Origin: an uncultured Eubacteriales bacterium
Lineage (GTDB): Bacteria > Bacillota > Clostridia > Lachnospirales > Lachnospiraceae
NCBI GenBank assembly: GCA_949284175.1
Contig: CASDVE010000035.1
Span: 1-64,000 of the forward strand
Length of the DNA stretch: 64,000 nt
Direction of reading: 5' to 3'
Below the pieces are notes generated by a model. That model was not told where the DNA came from, made no database searches, and worked only from the letters and a program-made list of their open reading frames with translations. How positions within the stretch are numbered: the first letter of the stretch is position 1; each line of letters starts with the position of its first letter. The position numbers and the translations under genes are program-made. Below, piece by piece: positions 18,241 to 26,255 of the stretch.

Positions 18241-18831
18241 TTATTTTTTGGAAATAATAGAATCAATCAGTCCATAATTTAATGCTTCTTCTGCACTCAT
18301 AAAATTATCTCGTTCTGTATCTCTTTCTATCTCTTCCATAGTACGTCCTGAATTTTCAGATAAAATTCGATTTAACCTTTGTTTACTTCTTTGCATGTAG
18401 TCTGACATGATCTTTATATCACTAGCGGGTCCTTGAATGCCATTACCATACATAGCGGGCTGATGTATCATAATTTCAGCATTTGGTAATGCCCTTCTTT
18501 TGCCATGTGCGCCTCCAGCTAACAAAAAGGCTCCAAAACTTGCAGCAAGTCCTATACAAATGGTTGAAACATCACATTTGATATATTGCATCGTATCATA
18601 AATTGCAAAGCCAGCTGTTACAGAGCCTCCGGGGCTGTTAATGTATAGTTGAATATCTTTATTGGGGTCTTGAGCTTCTAAAAAAAGCATTTGAGCGACT
18701 ATTAAACTTGCTGATGTATCGCTTACTTCCTCACCCAAAAAGATAATTCTATCAGATAATAGGCGAGAGAAAATATCATAACTTCTTTCGCCGCGGCTAG
18801 TCTGTTCAATGACATATGGAATTGTACTCAT
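18241..18831 (-). CDS. clpP: ClpP-family serine protease
   Basis: The 196-residue protein has the full Clp protease subunit layout with the catalytic triad: Ser in [14 protein letters not shown], His in [10 protein letters not shown], and Asp in [15 protein letters not shown]. ClpP forms a 14-subunit chamber fed by Clp ATPases. No ATPase gene is adjacent, and the gene overlaps the AraC-type regulator gene upstream by four bases (ATGA). It may be a second, regulated ClpP rather than the housekeeping one (inference). GAGG inside the regulator gene serves as ribosome site. Confidence 0.92.
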   Translation of the reverse strand: MSTIPYVIEQTSRGERSYDIFSRLLSDRIIFLGEEVSDTSASLIVAQMLFLEAQDPNKDIQLYINSPGGSVTAGFAIYDTMQYIKCDVSTICIGLAASFGAFLLAGGAHGKRRALPNAEIMIHQPAMYGNGIQGPASDIKIMSDYMQRSKQRLNRILSENSGRTMEEIERDTERDNFMSAEEALNYGLIDSIISKK

Positions 18832-19250
18832 GCTGCAACTACCTCGATTCTTCTAGTATATTTTTTGTACATACTTGAGTGAAAGTATATGCACATAGAA
18901 AGTTTATTTTGTTTTGGAATAAAAATACCAGTATCCTTATAAGTCTTAGGTGGATAGAGGTAAACCTGTTTAAATACGAGAGAAAAAGCCTGTTGTGAAC
19001 TATATCCTGCTTCATAAGCCATTTGTGTAATGGGGGTATCTGTTTTTATCAACTTTTCGGCAGCAACTGTAGGTCTTCGCATTTGCAAATATTTATGGAT
19101 TGTACTTCCAGTTTCTTCGGAGAAAATTCTATTTAGGTGAAATTTAGAGTATCCTACATTCTCAGCTATTTTTTCTAAATCAATTTCTTTTTCTAAATTA
19201 TTTTCTATATAGTCAATGACTTTTCTTATAATGACTTTGTTTGATTTCAT
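18828..19250 (-). CDS. AraC-family HTH regulator
   Basis: The 140-residue protein is essentially one AraC DNA-binding domain: [20 protein letters not shown] and [20 protein letters not shown] are its two helix-turn-helix units. About 35 residues follow, without a recognisable sensor domain. An AGGGAGG site precedes ATG 19250. It is translationally coupled to clpP, so it probably governs that gene or is co-expressed with it under the same stress. Confidence 0.8.
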   Translation of the reverse strand: MKSNKVIIRKVIDYIENNLEKEIDLEKIAENVGYSKFHLNRIFSEETGSTIHKYLQMRRPTVAAEKLIKTDTPITQMAYEAGYSSQQAFSLVFKQVYLYPPKTYKDTGIFIPKQNKLSMCIYFHSSMYKKYTRRIEVVAA

Positions 19251-19573
19251 AGTATCGCCTCCCTACTTTACCCATTATAGCAAGAACCGAAAGGATTTGT
19301 CTTAATAAAAAGTGCTATTTCTCAAAAATCAGCTCATTTAATAGAATTTCAACCTCCTGTGCTTATCAAGTAGGGTGATAAACTTTTCAGTGGTGTAGTG
19401 GTAAAAGTATGAGTAAAAAGTGTTTTTTGCTATGTTTATAAATAATACTGTATAAAAAAAGAGAATATTCATGATTTTTGCAACAAAATAATAAAATTTG
19501 GGTTTGTTTTTATGATATAGTATGTTAAAATTAATGGATAAATGTAATAATATTTGTATAAATGGAGAAAGAA
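19251..19573. other. Divergent intergenic region, AraC-ClpP / Hxs locus
   Basis: This 323-base AT-rich stretch separates the minus-strand AraC gene from the plus-strand Hxs locus and must hold both promoters. A small palindrome TTATCA-N7-TGATAA lies near 19364-19382. No confident promoter pair or gene was found. Confidence 0.4.
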
Positions 19574-19936
19574 ATGTTAAATCAGAGAAAATTTTCAAAA
19601 GAATTATATGGGAAAGAAGTGTTATTTAAAGCAGTATATGCGTTGTTAGATCAGGCATATTTTCATTTAGATTCGGATAGTCAGTATTATTTTGTATCCA
19701 TAATTCCAAAAGAAGAAGAGGATGTTGAAATACTATTTCATAAATTAGAAGATAATCTCATAGCAGAAGAAACACGTCGAATGATAGCGGAAAAGACAAA
19801 GAATATTCGAGAAATGATAGTGGCAAGGGCATTGGCATCTACGATAGTAGTGGATGATTCCATTGCAAAGGAAAAGGAAGGAATATTTGATTCAGAAGAG
19901 ATATTAAAAGATTGGTTTGAGGAAAATGAAGAATAA
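19574..19936 (+). CDS. hxsD: HxsD-like protein
   Basis: The 120-residue acidic protein has the pattern of HxsD, the small partner protein of His-Xaa-Ser radical-SAM systems: a beta-rich N-terminus (YYFVSIIP) and a helical FHKLEDNLIAEETRRMIAEK followed by NIREMIVARALAST. Its job is not established; HxsD may act as a substrate-recognition partner. ATG 19574 is chosen because GGAGAAAG lies six bases upstream; an in-frame ATG at 19562 has no site. First gene of the Hxs locus, with the next gene overlapping its end. Confidence 0.65.
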   Translation: MLNQRKFSKELYGKEVLFKAVYALLDQAYFHLDSDSQYYFVSIIPKEEEDVEILFHKLEDNLIAEETRRMIAEKTKNIREMIVARALASTIVVDDSIAKEKEGIFDSEEILKDWFEENEE

Positions 19937-20144
19937 GTTATTTTTGAATAAAGAAATATATACAGAAAGAAATATCAAAAGAGCAATCAAGGCTTATGAG
20001 GAACTTGCTACAATAAAAATAGAACAAGAAGAACAATATTTTATATGTGAGATTATAGATAGCCGTTATGACCTTCAAAGAACTGTTTGGGAATTTGAAA
20101 ATTATATTATTGGATTATCGAACCATATGAGGAGACAAGTATGA
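19926..20144 (+). CDS. Second small HxsD-like protein
   Basis: The 72-residue protein looks like a shortened HxsD: NKEIYTERNIKRAIKAYEEL, then the beta hairpin EEQYFICEIID and a helix RTVWEFENYIIGLSNHMR. It overlaps the hxsD end and the next start by a few bases, so all are probably co-translated. Function unknown; assignment is by shape and place. Confidence 0.5.
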   Translation: MKNKLFLNKEIYTERNIKRAIKAYEELATIKIEQEEQYFICEIIDSRYDLQRTVWEFENYIIGLSNHMRRQV

Positions 20145-21163
20145 TATTATGTGAAGCAATATTGATTAGTATTATGCTTATCATGGGAATTTGTGTGACG
20201 ACTACGGACATTCGGCAAGGAATTATTCAAAATAAAGTACTGATAAAAGCTTTTGTTAGTGGAATGCTGATAAACGGAATTTATTATTTTGTATATGCAA
20301 AAGAATTTAGAAGCCTTTATTTCATAAATTTATTTGCCATCTGTCTGATTTCTATTTTACTTTATCGATTTCATTTTTGGGCTGCTGGGGATAGCAAATT
20401 ATTAATTTGTTTAACTACTCTTTTACCAGCTAGATTTTATGATATTGGGAATAAGACAAATGTACCAGCATTGACAATGTTGATCATTATTTTTTTGTTA
20501 GCATATTTTTATGTAATTGGTGACACAATCGTACATTTTTTTAAAAAGACTAAGAAGTACAGAGGAGTCGTGTTATCTCATAAAGTAGTATTACAATTTT
20601 TGAAAAACTATGTGGTGAGTATTTTATATCTAGGAGGACTAACAAAAATATTTTTAGTTGTGTTACAAGAGAGTTATAAACAAAATCAATTGTTTTTTAC
20701 ATTTTTAAATATTTTTGTTGCTTTGCTTATTCAAAAGTGCCAATTTTTAAAAAAGTGGTATACCTTAGGAATTATAGTGTTATGGAATATAGTTTATTAT
20801 CAGAAATTTGGATTTCAAGGTGTTTCTATAAAAAGTTATATCATATTACTGATCGTTTTAGTGATTCGATATTTTTTGAGTTGGTATAATTACGAAGAGA
20901 TTCCAACGAGTCAAGTAAAAAAAGGTATGGTTCTTTCTTATGGAACCGTCGCTAAGTTTCTTCCATCGAGAGTGAAAAATTTACCACATCATACTAACGA
21001 AGATATGAGCAGTCGATTGAAGGAAGAGCAAGTAGACGCTATCAAGAGATGGGAGAACAGTAAATATGGCGAAGAAACAATTATTATTGTAAGAAAAATC
21101 CCGTTTGCGATTTTTATCGTTTTCGGGACAGTGATATTTTTAGGGATAAGGATTATAAAATGA
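20141..21163 (+). CDS. A24-type prepilin peptidase-like membrane protein
   Basis: The 340-residue protein has several hydrophobic segments in its first 250 residues. The two aspartates of A24 peptidases appear to be present: TTDIRQGIIQNK after the first helix, and FHFWAAGDSKLL, the GxGD-like site. Prepilin peptidases cut leader peptides at the cytoplasmic membrane face. After residue 255 comes a soluble segment (SQVKKGMVLSYGTVAKF) and a last helix. It overlaps its neighbours on both sides. In the Hxs locus it could process the HxsA-type protein (inference). Confidence 0.65.
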   Translation: MILCEAILISIMLIMGICVTTTDIRQGIIQNKVLIKAFVSGMLINGIYYFVYAKEFRSLYFINLFAICLISILLYRFHFWAAGDSKLLICLTTLLPARFYDIGNKTNVPALTMLIIIFLLAYFYVIGDTIVHFFKKTKKYRGVVLSHKVVLQFLKNYVVSILYLGGLTKIFLVVLQESYKQNQLFFTFLNIFVALLIQKCQFLKKWYTLGIIVLWNIVYYQKFGFQGVSIKSYIILLIVLVIRYFLSWYNYEEIPTSQVKKGMVLSYGTVAKFLPSRVKNLPHHTNEDMSSRLKEEQVDAIKRWENSKYGEETIIIVRKIPFAIFIVFGTVIFLGIRIIK

Positions 21164-22209
21164 TGTTAGGAAAAATAATAGGATGGGAACAAGGGGAAAG
21201 ATTAGTACGTTATATTCAGGATGGAGATATTGTAGATAAGAGTGATACAATGTGTGCTATTCCTTCCAATAAATTAGAAATAAAAATTGGAAGAAAAACC
21301 TTTGTTTATCCCGTAGACAACATGGAAAAAGACCAGTACGACAGAAATGATGTGTTTCAGATTTCAGGAAAAGGAGAAATCACAAAGGTTTATTCTAGTA
21401 AAAACCAAGAAGTGGATATTTTTGTTACGAATAAGTGTAATTCTAATTGTGTGATTAAAAATTACATTAGAGCTTTGCCAGAAGAGATCGGTTACATTAA
21501 TATTACAGGTGGAGAACCGACACTCGCTAGAAAAGACTTATTTGAGATTTTATTGTTATTAAAGGAAAAGTATCAATATTCGGGTTATCAACTTCTAACC
21601 AATGGACGGTCTGTTGGTGATAAGAGATTTTTACAACAGTTATTGCAATATACTCCGACAGGGATACGGTTTGCGATTCCACTGCATTCTTCCATAGAGA
21701 GTATTCATGATGGAATTACAAATTCAGTAGAAAGTTTTAGACAAACGGATCAGGGCATTAAAAATTTGCTCCATAGTGGACAAAAAGTAGAAATTCGAAT
21801 TGTTGTATCAAGGAAAAATATCGATACTATGGAAGAAACGGCTCGTTATATTCGAGAATATTATCAAGGTATATTTTGTGTTAATTTTATTGCTATGGAA
21901 ATGATGGGAAATGCAGCAGTTCATAAAAATGAACTATGGATTGATTATGAGGAAGCCTTTCAAAGAATAAAAAAGGCGATTACTATTTTAATTCATGGAG
22001 GAATTGATGTGCAATTATACAATTTCCCATTATGTGCGGTTGAGCATGGGTACTGGTATCTTGCTGTGAAAAGTATTACAGAACATAAAATACGTTATAT
22101 GGAAGAATGTACTTCATGTGTAGTGAAAAATATATGTGGAGGTTTTTTTGTGTCCACAAAAACTCTAATGAAACCAGAAGTTAAGCCAATAATAGAGGAA
22201 TACAAATGA
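21160..22209 (+). CDS. hxsC: HxsC-like radical SAM protein lacking third cluster cysteine
   Basis: The 349 residues resemble the HxsC radical-SAM maturase: a beta N-terminal domain, VTNKCNSNC at the cluster site, YINITGGEPTL, and a C-terminal ECTSCVVKNICGGFF. Radical SAM enzymes need CxxxCxxC for the 4Fe-4S cluster. Here CNSNC is followed by VIKNY, so the third Cys is missing, and the loop usually found between it and the IRALPEEIG-like stretch also appears absent. A small in-frame deletion is likely, and activity is doubtful. The start overlaps the previous stop (ATGA). Confidence 0.7.
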   Translation: MMLGKIIGWEQGERLVRYIQDGDIVDKSDTMCAIPSNKLEIKIGRKTFVYPVDNMEKDQYDRNDVFQISGKGEITKVYSSKNQEVDIFVTNKCNSNCVIKNYIRALPEEIGYINITGGEPTLARKDLFEILLLLKEKYQYSGYQLLTNGRSVGDKRFLQQLLQYTPTGIRFAIPLHSSIESIHDGITNSVESFRQTDQGIKNLLHSGQKVEIRIVVSRKNIDTMEETARYIREYYQGIFCVNFIAMEMMGNAAVHKNELWIDYEEAFQRIKKAITILIHGGIDVQLYNFPLCAVEHGYWYLAVKSITEHKIRYMEECTSCVVKNICGGFFVSTKTLMKPEVKPIIEEYK

Positions 22210-23597
22210 AACTAAATTATTTTAATTATAAAAAATTTAAAGATAAATTTATGATTACAAATGAACAGGGAAGCTATTGTTTTATAGAAAAAGATATTTT
22301 AACGGATTTGGTACAAGAAAATTTTGAACGGATTCCAGAAAATGTATTAAGAGATTTAAAGGAAAATTATTTTATTTATGACGAATCAAGAGAAGTGTTT
22401 GTGGAAAAGGTAACCATGCCATATCGCAATAATAAACAATATTTATTTTCAGCAACCTGTTTACATATTTTCGTGCTAACAAATGCTTGTAATATGTGTT
22501 GTGTCTATTGTCAAGCACAGGATTCTGAACAAATTCACAAGGGTATTATGGATAAGGAGACTGCGAGAAGGGCAGTAGATATTGCTTTACAATCTCCAAG
22601 TGATTTTTTAACCTTTGAATTTCAAGGAGGAGAACCTTTAACTTGTTTTGAGACAATAAAATATATTATTGAATATAGCGAGAGTAATTGTAATGACAAA
22701 AAAATTCAATATTCTGTTGTAACAAATACACTTTTGTTGAATGAAGAGATGATTTCTTTTTTTAGAGAACATCATGTAGTTGTTTCCACTTCTCTTGATG
22801 GAAATGAACAGATTCATAATGCAAATCGTCCGACACAAAAAGGCGGTGGAACATATGAGATTGTAAAAAATAATATTTTTAGATTAAAAAATTCAGGTAT
22901 CAGTGTTGGAGCAATCCAAACAACGACTAAAAAAAGTCTAGAAGATCCAAAAGCAATTATTGATACCTATTTGAAAGCTGGTTTACAGCATATATTTATT
23001 CGCCCATTAACGCCACTTGGATATGCAAAGGAGCATTGGGATGAAGTTGGATATTCACCAGAAGAATTTATTCATTTTTATAAGAAAATAATTAGTATTT
23101 TGTTGGAATATAATAAAAAAGGAATCCATATTGTAGAGGGACATGCACAAATTTTTTTAAGAAAAATACTAGCAGGTTATTCCGATAATTATATGGAATT
23201 ACGTTCCCCATGTGGAGCAACAGTTGGACAAATAGCCTATTATTATGATGGTAATATTTATACATGTGATGAAGGAAGAATGATGGCAGAGATGGGAAAT
23301 ACGACATTTCGATTAGGCAATGTTTATCATGCCACTTATGATGATTTGATGGAGTCAAATGTTTGTAAAATAACATGTCAATCTTCGGTATTAGAAAGTT
23401 TACCAAGTTGTTGTGATTGTGTTTATCATCCATATTGTGGGGTGTGTCCAGTTATTAATTTAGCAATGGATCATCATATATATGAAAGAACTCCGAATAA
23501 TTATCGATGCCAAATGTATAAAGGAATTTTAGATACATTATTTGAATTCATCTATTTGGACGAAGATGTTATTAATATTTTTAAAACATGGATTTAG
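22206..23597 (+). CDS. hxsB: HxsB-like radical SAM/SPASM maturase
   Basis: The 463-residue protein has an N-terminal wing, then the radical-SAM site CNMCCVYC (CxxxCxxC intact), EFQGGEPLTCF, STSLDGNEQIHNANRP, and a SPASM-like C-terminus with many Cys (SPCGATVGQ, CITCQ-like, CCDCVYHPYCGVCPV). This fits HxsB of the His-Xaa-Ser system, thought to modify the repeat peptide HxsA. It overlaps the end of hxsC by four bases. All cluster ligands seem present, unlike in its partner. Confidence 0.8.
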   Translation: MKLNYFNYKKFKDKFMITNEQGSYCFIEKDILTDLVQENFERIPENVLRDLKENYFIYDESREVFVEKVTMPYRNNKQYLFSATCLHIFVLTNACNMCCVYCQAQDSEQIHKGIMDKETARRAVDIALQSPSDFLTFEFQGGEPLTCFETIKYIIEYSESNCNDKKIQYSVVTNTLLLNEEMISFFREHHVVVSTSLDGNEQIHNANRPTQKGGGTYEIVKNNIFRLKNSGISVGAIQTTTKKSLEDPKAIIDTYLKAGLQHIFIRPLTPLGYAKEHWDEVGYSPEEFIHFYKKIISILLEYNKKGIHIVEGHAQIFLRKILAGYSDNYMELRSPCGATVGQIAYYYDGNIYTCDEGRMMAEMGNTTFRLGNVYHATYDDLMESNVCKITCQSSVLESLPSCCDCVYHPYCGVCPVINLAMDHHIYERTPNNYRCQMYKGILDTLFEFIYLDEDVINIFKTWI

Positions 23598-23607
23598 ATG
23601 GGAGGTT

Positions 23608-24573
23608 ATGAAATTGCACAAGAAGAAAAAATATATAGGAGTTGTACTTTCTATTCTATTGGTATTTTTGGTATATGTTGGCATTCAAGAGAAAGCGCCG
23701 TTAGATGATATTTTAATAAAGGATGGAACATTGGAATATCAATCTCTTGATAAGGGGATTTATTTAGGAGAATTAAAAGAGATTATTCCAAATGGAGAGG
23801 GGACATTATATTATTTTTCGGGAGATACTTATTCTGGAAAGTTTTCAACAGGAATGAAACAAGGAGAAGGGAAATTTGTTTGGGCAAATGGGGATAAGTA
23901 TGTAGGAAATTATGAAAAGGATAAAATTTCTGGAAAGGGAACATATACTTATGCGGATGGTGCAGTATATGAGGGGAATTTTAAAGCAAATAAAAGAGAT
24001 GGAAAAGGTATATTCACTTATTCCGACGGTTCTATCTATACGGGACAGTGGAAAAAAGATCGTATGCAAGGGCAAGGAACATATACTTATGCTGACGGTT
24101 CAGAATTAAAAGGGAAGTTTGTGAATAATGAATTTATAAAAGGTACTTATACAAAGGAAACTAAGAAAGGCGAATATACATTTTATATTGAAGATAAGGC
24201 TCTGACCAATAAAATCGATGTCTTTATGAATAGTGGAAATTATTATGAAGGAGAATTTAAAGAAGGACAATTGTATGGAAAATGTGAAGTATTGTATGAA
24301 GATGGGGATTCTTATTCTGGAGATGTCAAGAAAGGAGTTAAATCCGGAAATGGAACTTATAAGTGGGAAGAAGGCGATCATTATGTAGGTGAGTGGTCGG
24401 ATGATAAAATGAATGGTAATGGAGTTTATTATTTTAGTAGTTCAGATACACCTTATATAAAAGGAACTTTTAAAAATAATAAGCCTGATGGAAGTTGTAT
24501 CTATTATAAAACAAGCAGTAAATCCTATACAACAGAGTGGAAAAATGGGGTTTGTGTTGGAATTTCTGAATGA
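23608..24573 (+). CDS. MORN-repeat membrane-anchored protein
   Basis: One N-terminal hydrophobic segment (about residues 7-24) anchors the protein. The rest is some ten MORN repeats of the GEGTYTYADGSVYEGNFK type, a beta-sheet scaffold known to bind membranes and proteins. Two starts compete: ATG 23608 lies only two bases from GGGAGG, while TTG 23614 has the ideal eight-base spacing, so the real N-terminus may be MHKKKKYIG. It stands between hxsB and the His-Ser-rich protein; a role in displaying or anchoring the peptide is a guess. Confidence 0.75.
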   Translation: MKLHKKKKYIGVVLSILLVFLVYVGIQEKAPLDDILIKDGTLEYQSLDKGIYLGELKEIIPNGEGTLYYFSGDTYSGKFSTGMKQGEGKFVWANGDKYVGNYEKDKISGKGTYTYADGAVYEGNFKANKRDGKGIFTYSDGSIYTGQWKKDRMQGQGTYTYADGSELKGKFVNNEFIKGTYTKETKKGEYTFYIEDKALTNKIDVFMNSGNYYEGEFKEGQLYGKCEVLYEDGDSYSGDVKKGVKSGNGTYKWEEGDHYVGEWSDDKMNGNGVYYFSSSDTPYIKGTFKNNKPDGSCIYYKTSSKSYTTEWKNGVCVGISE

Positions 24574-24589
24574 GAGGTATAAAATACAT

Positions 24590-25114
24590 ATGAAAAATGA
24601 ATTATTTCCAAAAATTGGACAATGTATCGAAGACTTTCTTTATGAAGAAGAAGGTAATATTACAAGAAATAAAGTTGTAACAATTGGTACTTTAGTTTTA
24701 GTATTGAGTTTATTAATGTATGATGAAGTTCTAGCGGGACATCGTTCTCACAGTTCCCATCGTTCTCACAGTTCGCATAGTTCCCATAGTTCTGGTTATG
24801 GCGGACATAGTAGTCATGAGAGTCATTCTAGCCATGCAAGTCATTCCTCCTCTTCTTATTGGCATAGCTCCCATAGTTCTCATGGTTCTCATAGCAATCA
24901 TAGTAATCATGCTTCTCATAGTAATACGAGTCATTATAGTGCAAGTGACAGTGCTGGTACTCATTCTAATACTTCTATTACAACAAAAGTAGAGGGAATT
25001 GAAGTTTCTGATGTATCCAAAATCTTAGTTCCGAACGCCAACGATGTTTCAAGAAGTATTGATGAAGCGGTGAATACTGTATTAAGCATACCACAAAGTA
25101 CAAAGGAGTCCTAA
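24590..25114 (+). CDS. hxsA: HxsA-like His-Xaa-Ser repeat protein
   Basis: The 174-residue protein has a charged N-terminus, one hydrophobic segment (VVTIGTLVLVLSLLMYDEVL), then a stretch from about residue 46 to 125 made of HSSH, HRSH, HGSH and HSNH units, ending in a Thr/Ser-rich tail and a helical C-terminus. Such His-Xaa-Ser repeats define HxsA, the presumed substrate of HxsB/HxsC. ATG 24590 follows GAGAGG; the frame upstream overlaps the MORN gene. The Ala-Gly after the hydrophobic segment is a possible cleavage point. The modification is not known. Confidence 0.75.
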   Translation: MKNELFPKIGQCIEDFLYEEEGNITRNKVVTIGTLVLVLSLLMYDEVLAGHRSHSSHRSHSSHSSHSSGYGGHSSHESHSSHASHSSSSYWHSSHSSHGSHSNHSNHASHSNTSHYSASDSAGTHSNTSITTKVEGIEVSDVSKILVPNANDVSRSIDEAVNTVLSIPQSTKES

Positions 25115-25234
25115 AGGAAACACAGTATCAAAACCTTAAAATATAGTAAAAAGTGATAGAATTTTGAATGATAAGTAATGTCCATTTTGAAGATTCTATT
25201 GTATTCCTTATATTTGGGGTGAAAGGATGATGAA

Positions 25235-26179
25235 ATGAAAGCACTCAATGAGATTTTTAAAAGAAAAAATATAAAAGAGATAAAAGAAAATGAAAGAAAA
25301 AGAAAAAAGAAGTTTCAGATAGTAGCAGTTGCTTTTTGTGCAATATTTGTTGTACTTTGTATTGTTCTAAGTGAGGATTCGGATTCAAAACTTAATTCCT
25401 ATTTAAACTCAAAAGAAGATAAAGTATTGGAAACATTCTTAGATAATGATATAATACGCACATCCACCGAATGTTATGAGTGGTATGAAAAAAATTTTCT
25501 TGGAATTACGAATAATGAGGCTTTAATGCGTGGGTCTATTGCTGATGATACAAAAGCAAGTAATAGAAATGAGATAGGAAAAATAAAAGTATATAAAAAT
25601 GCAAAGAATAAAACTCTTATATTAGAAAATAGTGAGGGGAAAAGTGTTTTACATAAAGGGAAAGTGGGAGAAGTGATAGCCACAAAGCAAAAGGTTTATT
25701 ATATCAATAGGAATCAGCATAATAGTCTTGACTGTATTACGATTCAGACGAAAGAAAATAAGCAGGTAACAAATGAAGGTGTGTTATCCTTTGCTGTACT
25801 TGGACATAGCATTTTATATCTCAATGAATCACAAGACTTGGTGCGTTTGGATATGAAAAATGGATCGAAAGAAACATTAGCAACAAATATTCAAAGATTT
25901 TGTGTTGGAGATCAGATCATTGCTCAAAATGATAAGCAGATTATATCAATTTCCTATGATAGAAAAAAAGCGATGCGACATGTGGAAGATGGGATTTTAG
26001 TCGGGTACAAAGAAGATGAAATTTATTATTGTAAGCTTTCAGAATCAGAAGAAAGAAAGTCTAAATTGTATAAAATGAATATGCAGACTAAAAAACACGA
26101 AATGATACAAGAAGAAAAGGGGTTTATTAATTCGGTTTATTTTGTGAATGGTAAGATGGTAGTGGATACGATTAAGTAG
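25235..26179 (+). CDS. Membrane-anchored protein, propeller-like, unknown function
   Basis: The 314-residue protein has a Lys-rich N-terminus, one transmembrane segment (about residues 29-46), and a presumed extracellular part with repeated short beta-like units (KQKVYYINR, GHSILYLNE, KDEIYYCK-like). These resemble the DUF5050/beta-propeller style found in clostridial surface proteins. It follows hxsA in the same direction after 120 bases and may belong to the locus. I do not recognise a function. Confidence 0.55.
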   Translation: MKALNEIFKRKNIKEIKENERKRKKKFQIVAVAFCAIFVVLCIVLSEDSDSKLNSYLNSKEDKVLETFLDNDIIRTSTECYEWYEKNFLGITNNEALMRGSIADDTKASNRNEIGKIKVYKNAKNKTLILENSEGKSVLHKGKVGEVIATKQKVYYINRNQHNSLDCITIQTKENKQVTNEGVLSFAVLGHSILYLNESQDLVRLDMKNGSKETLATNIQRFCVGDQIIAQNDKQIISISYDRKKAMRHVEDGILVGYKEDEIYYCKLSESEERKSKLYKMNMQTKKHEMIQEEKGFINSVYFVNGKMVVDTIK

Positions 26180-26255
26180 GGCGATAGAGTGAAAGGGGGA
26201 TGGAAAAGATACCGATAGAAAACATGATAAGAAAAAGGAGTTAAATAAGAAGAAA

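Noticed and set aside
24730-24950. Short repeated units resembling a CRISPR or satellite array
   Set aside because: The units are codon repeats of the His-Xaa-Ser tract in one long reading frame; spacing and sequence are irregular and no cas gene is near.
24798-24992. Very hydrophobic small frame overlapping the His-Ser tract
   Set aside because: It is the shifted frame of CAT/AGT repeats, giving Ile/Val runs; not a membrane peptide gene.
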